Origin: an uncultured Ruminococcus sp.
GTDB taxonomy: Bacteria > Bacillota > Clostridia > Oscillospirales > Acutalibacteraceae
Assembly (NCBI GenBank): GCA_905233145.1
Contig: CAJODI010000004.1
Location: 1 to 34,780, forward strand
Length of the DNA: 34,780 nt
Direction: 5' to 3'
Shown here: in pieces, positions 21,774-28,887 of the stretch
How positions within the stretch are numbered: position 1 is the stretch's first letter
Layout: every line of letters starts with the position of its first letter
Program-made: the position numbers and the translations under genes
Notes under the pieces: generated by a model
What the model was told of the DNA's origin: nothing
Seen by the model: only the letters and a program-made list of their open reading frames with translations
The model's database searches: none

Positions 21774-22368
21774 CAGATGAGATCACTCCCTCGGCGTTGA
21801 GCTGCTTTAGCTCGCGCATCATTGCGCTTCGGTCAACCGCAAGGTAGTCCGCGAGATCGGTGTACGGCATCGGAAGCGTAAAGCTGCCGCCCGAATCCTC
21901 GCTGAGATATTCAAACATTGTCAGCAGCTTGCCGCGCAGGGTGCGCTGAGAAATTATGTCAACATGTCTCACGGCTTTTTTCAGCGCGTCCTCGCCGTAG
22001 GCTTTGATCATGCGCATGTGCTTTTTGCACTGCTTTTCGCAGCAAGCCAAGAGCTTTTCTTTTTGAAACATATTGATTATGCAGGCGGTTTTTGCTATAA
22101 TATAAAACGCGCGGTCGTCTCCGCCCGGCTCGGGCAAAGTCATCAGCTCGCCCTGAGAGTAGTATTCCAGTATCCGTCTTTGTCCCTCGTAGTTGATTGT
22201 GGAGAGATATGCCGTTCCGGATTTAATTATTCCAATTGTGTTATTTTCAAATGAATTTATTGTAATAATTTCACCCTTGTCAAACGACCTTTCAACCGGC
22301 TTGAAACACTCGTTTAGTCCCATTAATTCTGAGCTTGCAAGCCCCGGATGGGTTTTGTAATCAAACAT
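21742..22368 (-). CDS. Crp/Fnr family transcriptional regulator
   Basis: This 208-aa regulator has an N-terminal cyclic-nucleotide-binding-like beta barrel (about 20-120, with IITINSFENNTIGIIKSGTAYL and EGQRRILEYYSQGEL), a dimer helix, and a C-terminal helix-turn-helix (YTDLADYLAVDRSAMMRELKQL). Cysteines at C109, C110 and C114 (ACCEKQC) could bind a ligand or sense redox state, but they do not match the FNR cluster pattern. ATG 22368 follows GAGGTG; 27 extra in-frame codons upstream were rejected. A symmetric site just downstream of its promoter suggests autoregulation. Confidence 0.88.
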   Translation of the reverse strand: MFDYKTHPGLASSELMGLNECFKPVERSFDKGEIITINSFENNTIGIIKSGTAYLSTINYEGQRRILEYYSQGELMTLPEPGGDDRAFYIIAKTACIINMFQKEKLLACCEKQCKKHMRMIKAYGEDALKKAVRHVDIISQRTLRGKLLTMFEYLSEDSGGSFTLPMPYTDLADYLAVDRSAMMRELKQLNAEGVISSVKRRVSLNRK

Positions 22369-22386
22369 TTTGAGCACCTCATAATG

Positions 22387-22410
22387 TGTGTTGATTATTC
22401 CTTCAACACA
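22387..22410. promoter_or_regulatory. Candidate operator of the Crp/Fnr gene
   Basis: TGTGTTGA (22387-22394) and TCAACACA (22403-22410) form a perfect 8-bp inverted pair with an 8-bp spacer. The 24-bp span is typical of Crp/Fnr sites. It lies just downstream of the predicted start, a repressing position. Confidence 0.7.
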
Positions 22411-22420
22411 ATATATTGTT

Positions 22421-22449
22421 ATTATATCATAAAACTGTTGCGAGTGCAA
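22421..22449 (-). promoter_or_regulatory. Promoter of the Crp/Fnr gene
   Basis: On the minus strand, TTGCAC and TATAAT are separated by 17 bp. A GTTGC-GAGT-GCAAC hairpin overlaps the -35 region. Confidence 0.65.
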
Positions 22450-22500
22450 CAGTATTTTTTTATTTTTTATTGTATAATGTGCCGTAGGGTGCCGGTGGGG

Positions 22501-22974
22501 TGCCGGTGGGCACTTCTATCCGCCTTTTGAAAAGTTTTGCTTTACAATAAGCATCATCAACGGCGGGGCAAAAGTCGAGATATTTGTAACCTCAAAATAA
22601 CATCACGGTTTTTGTCGGGCATCCGTCACATATCATTAATCCGCACTTTATTCCCGTTGTAAAAAATGCCGGTGGGCACTTCTATCCGCGTGCCGGTGGG
22701 CACTTCTATCCGCCTTTTGAAAAGTTTTGCTTTACAATAAGCATCATCAACGGCGGGGCAAAAGTCGATATATTTATAACCTCAAAATAACACCGCGGTT
22801 TTTGTCGGGTATCCGCCACATATCATTAATCCGCACTTTATCCTCGACTTAAAAGAATCTTCAACGGCGGGGCAAAGGTCGATATATTTGTAACCTCAAA
22901 ATAACATCGCGGTTTTTGTCGGGTATCCGCCACATATCATCAATCCGCACTTTATCCTCGACTTAAAAGAATCT
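22501..22974 (+). repeat. Three direct repeats upstream of nrdD
   Basis: Unit A (22501-22672) and unit B (22691-22860) are about 170 bp each, 190 bp apart and nearly identical. Unit C (22861-22974) repeats only the last ~114 bp, from TCAACGGCGGGGCAAA. Units A and B open with TGCCGGTGGGCACTTCTATC, a GTGCC-GGTG-GGCAC hairpin, which also occurs alone at about 22673 and in part at 22480-22500. No coding frame or known riboswitch was recognised. Confidence 0.8.
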
Positions 22975-23042
22975 TCACGACAATAACTCCACACTCCACA
23001 CTCCAAACTTCACACTAATAAGAATTGTGCGGTGCTGCCTTA
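22975..23042. repeat. MITE-derived right-end fragment
   Basis: TCTTCACGACAATAACTCCA, inverted AGTGTGG units, AACTTCACACTAATAAG and GAATTGTGCGGTGCTGCCTT match the right half of the element at 5799-6150. Confidence 0.75.
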
Positions 23043-23066
23043 ACACAAGCAATAAAAATAATAATG

Positions 23067-23088
23067 ATATATAACACATATATAACAC
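23067..23088 (+). promoter_or_regulatory. Tandem 11-bp repeat before nrdD, possible NrdR half-sites
   Basis: ATATATAACAC occurs twice head-to-tail (23067-23077, 23078-23088). Its reverse complement GTGTTATATAT resembles one half of the NrdR box consensus (ACACWATATATWGTGT-like). The position close to the RBS and the direct orientation are not typical, so the assignment is weak. Confidence 0.35.
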
Positions 23089-23110
23089 GAAAGAAAGGAA
23101 GGTTAGGATA

Positions 23111-25306
23111 ATGAAAATCATCAAGCGCAACGGTTCGGAAGAAGATTTTAATATTGAAAAAATAATAAACGCCGTAAGAAAGGCAAATAACTCTGCCGAC
23201 AATCCGTTTTTAACGGAAGAGCAGATTATGGATATCTCCGAATATGTTGAGTACAAATGCAACAAAATCAACCGTGCCGTATCCGTTGAGGAAATTCAGG
23301 ATATGGTTGAGGATCAGCTCATGGCAAAGGGTGCGTTTGAGCTTGCAAGGCGTTATGTGCGCTATCGCTACAACCGCTCGCTTATCCGCAAGGCAAACAC
23401 CACCGACAACCGTATCCTCTCGCTGATCGAGTGCAACAACGAGGAAGTAAAGCAGGAAAATTCAAATAAGAATCCAACAGTAAACAGCGTTCAGCGCGAC
23501 TATATGGCAGGAGAGGTAAGCCGCGACCTTACCAGAAGGATGCTGCTGCCGCCGGACGTTGTTGAGGCTGACAAGCAGGGAATCATTCATTTTCACGATT
23601 CCGACTATTTTGCTCAGCACATGCACAACTGCGATCTTGTAAACCTTGAGGATATGCTCCAAAACGGCACTGTTATCAGCGACACGCTGATTGAAAAGCC
23701 GCATAGCTTTTCTACCGCCTGCAATATCGCAACACAGATCATCGCCCAGGTTGCCAGCAATCAGTACGGCGGTCAGAGCATCAGCCTGACTCACCTTGCG
23801 CCGTTTGTTCAAATCTCGCGCGAAAAAATTCGCAAGGAAACCATTGCCGAATTCAGCGAGATCGGCATAGAAGCTTCCGAGGAAAAAATCAACGAGGTCG
23901 TTGAACGCCGCCTGCGCCTTGAGGTGAACCGCGGAGTTCAAACGATTCAGTATCAGGTCGTTACCCTGCTCACCACCAACGGTCAGGCTCCGTTCGTAAC
24001 GGTTTATATGTACCTTAACGAAGCCGAGGACGAGCAGCAAAAGGCTGACCTCGCAATGATTATTGAGGAGACCTTAAAGCAGCGTTATCAGGGCGTCAAA
24101 AACGAAGCCGGCGTTTGGATCACTCCGGCGTTCCCAAAGCTTATTTACGTGCTTGAGGAGGACAATATTACCGAGGACAGCAAATACTGGTACCTTACCG
24201 AGCTTGCCGCAAAGTGCACCGCAAAGCGCATGGTGCCCGACTACATATCCGAAAAGGTGATGCTCGAGCTAAAGGGCGACGTTTACACCTGCATGGGCTG
24301 CCGCAGTTTTTTGACTCCCGACCGCTTTACCGACGCAGGGATCGGCAACATCGCAAACGCCAAGAACTATGTTGAGGGCAAGCACAAATATTACGGTCGC
24401 TTTAACCAGGGCGTTGTCACCGTAAATCTGGTTGACATCGGCTTGAGCGCGAACCGCGACATTGAAAAATTCTGGAAAATTTTTGACGAACGAATGGAGC
24501 TTTGTCACCGCGCGTTGCAGGCTCGTCACGAGAGATTAAAGGGTACTCTCTCGGACGCCGCGCCTATTCTTTGGCAGTACGGCGCGCTCGCGAGGCTTGA
24601 AAAGGGAGAAAAAATCGACAAGCTGCTCTTTAACGGCTACTCAACGATTTCGCTGGGCTATGCCGGACTTTGGGAGTGCGTATACAGTCTTATCGGCAAA
24701 AAGCTCACCGAAGAAGAGGGCAAGGAGCTTGGACTTACGATCATGAAAAAGCTCAACAGCTACTGCGCAAAGTGGAAGGCTGAGGAAAACATTGACTACA
24801 GCATCTACGGCACTCCGCTGGAGAGCACGACTTATAAATTCGCAAAATGTCTGCAAAAACGCTTTGGCATAATCAAGGGCGTTACAGACAGAAACTACAT
24901 CACAAACAGCTATCACGTTCATGTTTCGGAGAAGATCAACGCCTTTGACAAGCTAAAGCTTGAATCCGAGTTCCAGGCTCTGTCTCCGGGCGGCGCGATA
25001 AGCTATGTTGAGGTTCCGAACATGCAGCAGAATATCCCGGCGGTGCTGCAGGTGATCAAGTATATCTACGACAACATTATGTACGCCGAGCTCAACACCA
25101 AGAGCGACTACTGCCAGGTTTGCGGCTACGAGGGTGAGATCGCGATCGTTGAGGACGAGGGCAAGCTCGTTTGGGAGTGTCCAAAATGCCACAACCGCGA
25201 TCAGGACAAAATGAACGTTGCGCGCAGGACCTGCGGCTATATCGGAACGCAGTTTTGGAATCAGGGCAGGACCCAGGAAATCAAGGAAAGGGTGCTCCAC
25301 CTCTGA
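23111..25306 (+). CDS. nrdD: Anaerobic ribonucleoside-triphosphate reductase
   Basis: This class III glycyl-radical enzyme makes deoxyribonucleotides from NTPs without oxygen. The 731-aa product has an N-terminal ATP-cone (KRNGSEEDFNIEKIINAVRKAN, about 1-95). The barrel contains HFHDSDYF and the cysteine-bearing CMGCRSFLTPDR. A C-terminal zinc site has C-x2-C (CQVCGYEG) and C-x2-C (CPKCHNRD). The glycyl radical loop is RRTCGYIG, with Gly at about 709. The start has GAAAGGAAGG upstream. The stop overlaps the nrdG ATG by one base (TGATG). Confidence 0.97.
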   Translation: MKIIKRNGSEEDFNIEKIINAVRKANNSADNPFLTEEQIMDISEYVEYKCNKINRAVSVEEIQDMVEDQLMAKGAFELARRYVRYRYNRSLIRKANTTDNRILSLIECNNEEVKQENSNKNPTVNSVQRDYMAGEVSRDLTRRMLLPPDVVEADKQGIIHFHDSDYFAQHMHNCDLVNLEDMLQNGTVISDTLIEKPHSFSTACNIATQIIAQVASNQYGGQSISLTHLAPFVQISREKIRKETIAEFSEIGIEASEEKINEVVERRLRLEVNRGVQTIQYQVVTLLTTNGQAPFVTVYMYLNEAEDEQQKADLAMIIEETLKQRYQGVKNEAGVWITPAFPKLIYVLEEDNITEDSKYWYLTELAAKCTAKRMVPDYISEKVMLELKGDVYTCMGCRSFLTPDRFTDAGIGNIANAKNYVEGKHKYYGRFNQGVVTVNLVDIGLSANRDIEKFWKIFDERMELCHRALQARHERLKGTLSDAAPILWQYGALARLEKGEKIDKLLFNGYSTISLGYAGLWECVYSLIGKKLTEEEGKELGLTIMKKLNSYCAKWKAEENIDYSIYGTPLESTTYKFAKCLQKRFGIIKGVTDRNYITNSYHVHVSEKINAFDKLKLESEFQALSPGGAISYVEVPNMQQNIPAVLQVIKYIYDNIMYAELNTKSDYCQVCGYEGEIAIVEDEGKLVWECPKCHNRDQDKMNVARRTCGYIGTQFWNQGRTQEIKERVLHL

Positions 25307-25842
25307 TGAACTACGGAGAGATAAAAAACTTTGATATTGCAAACGGCGAGGGCGTTAGGGTCTCGCTGTTTGTTTCGGGCTGTACCCACCGGTGCGAAAA
25401 CTGCTTTAACAAAGAGACCTGGGATTTTGGCTTTGGAAAGTCCTTTACTGCCGAAACAGAGGAAATGCTGCTAAAGGAGCTTGCGCCGGAATATATCAGC
25501 GGACTTTCGCTTTTGGGCGGAGAGCCGTTTGAACCGCAGAATCAGCGCGCTTTGCTTCCGTTTATAAAAAAGGTAAAATCAAAGTATCCGCGCAAAACCA
25601 TCTGGTGCTATACCGGCTATCTTTTTGACAAGGAGCTTTTGGAACAAAGCCGCGCAAGGTGCGAATGTACGGACGAAATGCTCTCGCTGATCGACGTGCT
25701 TGTTGACGGAGAGTTTGTTCAAAGCCTGTACGACATCAGCCTGCAATTCAGAGGCTCGTCAAATCAGCGTATAATCGACGTTCAAAAATCCCTGTCATCG
25801 GGAGAGATTGTTTTGTACGAACCGGCTTCGGGCAAACCGTAA
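25306..25842 (+). CDS. nrdG: Anaerobic ribonucleoside-triphosphate reductase activating protein
   Basis: NrdG is the radical SAM activase that generates the glycyl radical on NrdD. The 178-aa product has the cluster motif C-x3-C-x2-C (CTHRCENCFN), a SAM-binding LLGGEPF, and the conserved WCYTGYLFD and DVLVDGEFV segments. ATG 25306 overlaps the nrdD stop, ensuring coupled synthesis. A terminator follows at 25857-25893. Confidence 0.96.
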   Translation: MNYGEIKNFDIANGEGVRVSLFVSGCTHRCENCFNKETWDFGFGKSFTAETEEMLLKELAPEYISGLSLLGGEPFEPQNQRALLPFIKKVKSKYPRKTIWCYTGYLFDKELLEQSRARCECTDEMLSLIDVLVDGEFVQSLYDISLQFRGSSNQRIIDVQKSLSSGEIVLYEPASGKP

Positions 25843-25856
25843 CACAATACCAAATC

Positions 25857-25893
25857 AAGCCCTTCTGATTTTTATGGAAGGGCTTTGTTTTTT
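25857..25893 (+). terminator. Terminator of nrdDG
   Basis: AAGCCCTTC (25857-25865) and GAAGGGCTT (25877-25885) form a perfect 9-bp stem with an 11-nt loop and a T-rich tail. It sits 14 bp before the next start codon, so the downstream pair either has a promoter overlapping it or depends on read-through. Confidence 0.85.
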
Positions 25894-25906
25894 AAAGGAC
25901 AGAAAT

Positions 25907-26713
25907 ATGATAATAGATTTTCACACCCACACCTTTCCCGATAAAATAGCGGAAAAAACCATCGCACACCTGACCAGAGTCGGCGGCATAAAGCCCTACC
26001 GTGACGGCACGCTCGGCTCATTGAAGGAATCCATGCGCAGGGCAGGAGTTGACATCAGCGTGGTTCTGCCGGTCGCGACCAACCCAAGGCAGGAAAAGAC
26101 CATTAATCAGCTTTCGGCAAAGCTGAGCGGAAAAGAGGGTATCATCTTTGCCGGAGCGATCCACCCCGACTGCGAAAACGTTGAAGAAACGCTTGACTAC
26201 ATAAAAAACGCAGGACTGTTCGGGATCAAGCTTCACCCCGACTATCAGGGCGTTGAGTTTGACGACCCGAGATACCTCAAAATAATCAGCGAAACCGCAA
26301 AGCGAGACCTTATCGTTGTGACCCACGCAGGAGTAGACGTTGCCTTTCGCGACCATGTTCACTGCACCCCGGATATGATCCTCAGGGTGCTTGACAGGCT
26401 TGGAAGCGAAATCGAAAACAAGCTTGTGCTCGCGCATTTGGGCGGCTATGAGCTGCCCGACGAAGCGCTCAAAAAGCTGGTCGGCAAGCCGGTTTATATG
26501 GACACCGCGGCGGTTTTGAAGCTCTACCCCGAAAAATGCCGGGAGATAATCGCACGCCACGGCACAGACAAGATACTGTTCGCCACCGATTCGCCCTGGG
26601 ACAGCCAAAGTGATTACATCAAAATAATAAAAGGCTTCGGCTTCACCCCAGAGCAGGAGGAGCAAATTTTCTGCAAAAACGCACAAGGGTTGCTCAGACA
26701 GGAAGTGATTTAG
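25907..26713 (+). CDS. Amidohydrolase family protein (TIM-barrel metal-dependent hydrolase)
   Basis: This 268-aa protein of the amidohydrolase-2 family has metal ligands visible in order: H-x-H in IIDFHTHTFPD, HPDY after GIKL, H in VVTHAGVD, H in LAHLGGYE and D in FATDSPWDS. Family members include decarboxylases and lactonases; the substrate is not evident. ATG 25907 with AAAGGA upstream was chosen over a longer frame that overlaps nrdG. The next gene starts immediately after its stop. Confidence 0.9.
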   Translation: MIIDFHTHTFPDKIAEKTIAHLTRVGGIKPYRDGTLGSLKESMRRAGVDISVVLPVATNPRQEKTINQLSAKLSGKEGIIFAGAIHPDCENVEETLDYIKNAGLFGIKLHPDYQGVEFDDPRYLKIISETAKRDLIVVTHAGVDVAFRDHVHCTPDMILRVLDRLGSEIENKLVLAHLGGYELPDEALKKLVGKPVYMDTAAVLKLYPEKCREIIARHGTDKILFATDSPWDSQSDYIKIIKGFGFTPEQEEQIFCKNAQGLLRQEVI

Positions 26714-27718
26714 TTGAAAATAGAAATCGGCGAATCGTTGTTTTACTCTTGGCTTAGGCACGTTAAGGTCTGCCAAATCGTGCAGACAAACTGGACGACC
26801 TCGACAATCTGGGAATTACAGCATGAAGATGAGCTTCAAAAAATCATGAATGAAACCGCTCGGTTTTTTGAAGAAAACTACGGGTATAAAATATACAAGA
26901 AAAACGCTTCCTTGTCTCAAATTTTGAAGCAGGCAGAATGCGACGTAATAGGACTTTCGTTTCATAACGGCACAGAAAATGTTTATGCCGTTGACGTTGC
27001 TTTCCATGAGAGCGGCTTAAATTACCTGGACAGAAAAACAACCGTAATGAAAATCATAGCCAAATGTCTCAGAACAGCCATGTGCATCTACGGTTATTTG
27101 GATAAAAAAGAAGCCGAGATTATTTTTGCATCGCCCAAGGTCAGCCGCAGTATTCTGAACGACGTAACTCCCTGCATAAAAAACATGCAGGAAATTATGG
27201 ACAGCTTGAGCTTTGACTTTCAGTTTCGTATTATTGCAAACGAAGATTTCAAAAAACTTGTTATCGACCAAATCGAATTTGCAAGCGAGGGTGTTTCCGA
27301 CACCAATGAATTATTCATGCGCAGTTACCAAATGACAAAAATGTTTGACGGTAACAAGGGTGACTCGGGAAAAGCTTATGAAATCTCTGATTTGTTTGAC
27401 AAAAAAGCGTACACAGAATTAAAAATCGGAAAGCTCGCCCAGCTTGTAATGGGCAGACTTTTGACGGAAGGCTACGTTAGCAATGAAGAAATAAAACAGC
27501 TTCAAGGCAAGGAATATTCAAAAAAAGTCCTGGGCTTGAATTTTCCTGCACTTGTTGATGTTGACGGAAGCTATGATGAAATGCGATATTATAAAGCTCC
27601 GCTTAAAATTCGCGGCAAAAGCTATCGTCTTTGCTCTCAGTGGAGCGAAAGCAAAGGAAACAACGATCGACCATACCTTTTGGCATGGATCGAAAATCAC
27701 AATCAAAAAAGCAAATAA
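26714..27718 (+). CDS. Conserved uncharacterised protein, coupled to the amidohydrolase gene
   Basis: This 334-aa soluble protein is not assigned to a known function. It begins KIEIGESLFYSWLRHVK and contains ECDVIGLSFHN...VYAVDVAFHESGLNY (about 75-105), whose acidic residues on adjacent strands recall a nuclease-like fold. That is only a resemblance, since no canonical D/E-x-K triad is clear. Further segments are KIIAKCLRTAMCIYGY and KEAEIIFASPKVS. The start is TTG directly after the upstream TAG, with AGGAAG as RBS, so it is translationally coupled. It is more AT-rich than the amidohydrolase, suggesting different ancestry. Confidence 0.7.
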   Translation: MKIEIGESLFYSWLRHVKVCQIVQTNWTTSTIWELQHEDELQKIMNETARFFEENYGYKIYKKNASLSQILKQAECDVIGLSFHNGTENVYAVDVAFHESGLNYLDRKTTVMKIIAKCLRTAMCIYGYLDKKEAEIIFASPKVSRSILNDVTPCIKNMQEIMDSLSFDFQFRIIANEDFKKLVIDQIEFASEGVSDTNELFMRSYQMTKMFDGNKGDSGKAYEISDLFDKKAYTELKIGKLAQLVMGRLLTEGYVSNEEIKQLQGKEYSKKVLGLNFPALVDVDGSYDEMRYYKAPLKIRGKSYRLCSQWSESKGNNDRPYLLAWIENHNQKSK

Positions 27719-27721
27719 AGC

Positions 27722-27760
27722 AAACCCGAAATCCAACTTATCCGGATTTCGGGTTTTTTT
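27722..27760 (+). terminator. Terminator after the uncharacterised 334-aa gene
   Basis: AAACCCGAAATCC (27722-27734) and GGATTTCGGGTTT (27744-27756) form a perfect 13-bp stem followed by TTTT. Confidence 0.92.
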
Positions 27761-27843
27761 CGTCAGCTAAGGTACGTCGGTTAATCAGCGTGATTTATAA
27801 TATATTCACTATCTTTATTTCGCTTCACGTATGGAATTTTGCG

Positions 27844-28281
27844 TCAGGCAATAAGAGTGTTTTCCTTGTAGCACAAGGCGAGGTAGCTTCTCGGCTGATA
27901 GTAAAAATCGGTGTTATAGTCGCAGATCCCATCGCTTACCCAAGAGTTGTACACCTTGATAACATGAGAAATAAGCTCTTCGTCCTCAAGAGTGTCCTCA
28001 ATAAGTCTTTGATAAACCTTGCCTATTGTCCAATGGTCGGGAACCGTATATTTGCAGCTTGATATGTTGTCGTAGTCACCGCCGGGAATGTTGAGATATT
28101 CGATATATTCGTCCGAAATCTTTTCTATCGGCTCACAGTGGAGCACCTCGGCTTGTTTGTAAATTCGTCTGATATGCTTTTCTCCTAGAAGATTCACAAC
28201 GTACCTGCGTTCCAGCTTTTGCTTTCTGCCAATATATTCGATCAGGCTGCAAAGGTAAAATAAATCTGAGCTGTTAATCAT
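27844..28281 (-). CDS. Partner protein of the DUF3990 gene (DUF3791-like N-terminus)
   Basis: In this 145-aa protein, residues ~1-65 (FYLCSLIEYIGRKQKLERRY...IYKQAEVLHCEPIEKISDEYI) resemble the DUF3791 partner usually encoded next to DUF3990. The C-terminal part (TVPDHWTIGKVYQRLIEDTL...VYNSWVSDGICDYN) is a second conserved region with no known function, so this may be a fusion of two usual partners. It overlaps the DUF3990 stop by 8 nt. It could be the antitoxin or a regulator of the predicted ADP-ribosyltransferase (inference). Confidence 0.65.
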   Translation of the reverse strand: MINSSDLFYLCSLIEYIGRKQKLERRYVVNLLGEKHIRRIYKQAEVLHCEPIEKISDEYIEYLNIPGGDYDNISSCKYTVPDHWTIGKVYQRLIEDTLEDEELISHVIKVYNSWVSDGICDYNTDFYYQPRSYLALCYKENTLIA

Positions 28282-28738
28282 AAGAAGTTACCTCCTTGCC
28301 CTCAACAAAACAAAGCGTTGTAAGAGAGGCTTCGGTATTAAAGCAGATTTGGTGAGTGGGATGTTTGAATTTTGCAAGCTCCCAAAAAGCCTCGCGTGAG
28401 ATTCTTCCGTCAAGAAAATCTTCAACGTAGTTAAAAATCGTATCGTCAGCCATTGGACCCTCAACAATATCGTAATTATGCGGAGTGCCGTTTCTGCAAG
28501 CTGCAATAAAATCTAGCCATTCTTCTGTCATTTCAGAAAAAGACAATATTTTGAGAGACGGATTGGGTGTGTATTCATATTTGTTAATTACCCCTTTCCC
28601 CGTAACTCTGGTTGCCCATCGAATAGCCTGTGCTTCTAACAAGGTGCAGTAAAAACCGTAATAGAAGTCTTTATTGTATTTTTCTATAAGTATCTTTGGT
28701 TTTTGGACATAAACCTTACTTCCGTGATAAAGAATCAT
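28274..28738 (-). CDS. DUF3990 family predicted ADP-ribosyltransferase-like protein
   Basis: This 154-aa protein has the DUF3990 layout. It opens MILYHGSK (first ART-like motif), then DFYYGFYCTLLEAQAIRWA (second motif), YDIVEGPMADD and a late THQICFNTEASL. DUF3990 is placed in the ADP-ribosyltransferase fold group and is commonly paired with DUF3791 in predicted toxin-antitoxin-type modules. The target is unknown. ATG 28738 with GGTGGTG upstream was chosen over the in-frame ATG at 28753. The gene is AT-rich relative to dnaE, in keeping with a mobile module. Confidence 0.75.
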   Translation of the reverse strand: MILYHGSKVYVQKPKILIEKYNKDFYYGFYCTLLEAQAIRWATRVTGKGVINKYEYTPNPSLKILSFSEMTEEWLDFIAACRNGTPHNYDIVEGPMADDTIFNYVEDFLDGRISREAFWELAKFKHPTHQICFNTEASLTTLCFVEGKEVTSYD

Positions 28739-28757
28739 TTTCACCACCACCATTACT

Positions 28758-28786
28758 ATCTTAACTCAAATTAAGAATAAAATCAA
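28758..28786 (-). promoter_or_regulatory. Promoter of the DUF3990 module
   Basis: On the minus strand, TTGATT and TAAGAT are separated by 17 bp, close upstream of ATG 28738. Confidence 0.45.
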
Positions 28787-28844
28787 TTGTGATTAGGTCG
28801 TAAATATGAGTGCGACCCTACAAAATATCACATAAAAGCTATTG

Positions 28845-28887
28845 TTAAGGCAATACCGCATAATTTGGGTGTGCGGTGTTGCCTTAA
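28845..28887. mobile_element. 43-bp MITE-family palindrome at the dnaE 3' end
   Basis: TTAAGGCAATACCGCA and TGCGGTGTTGCCTTAA form a 16-bp inverted pair with one mismatch around AATTTGGGTG. The dnaE stop codon (28884-28886) lies within the right end. It may be a minimal form of the family or a hairpin used as a transcript end. Confidence 0.8.

Noticed and set aside
22450-23100. Cobalamin or other riboswitch before nrdD
   Set aside because: No conserved riboswitch core was recognised. The region is direct repeats and a MITE fragment.
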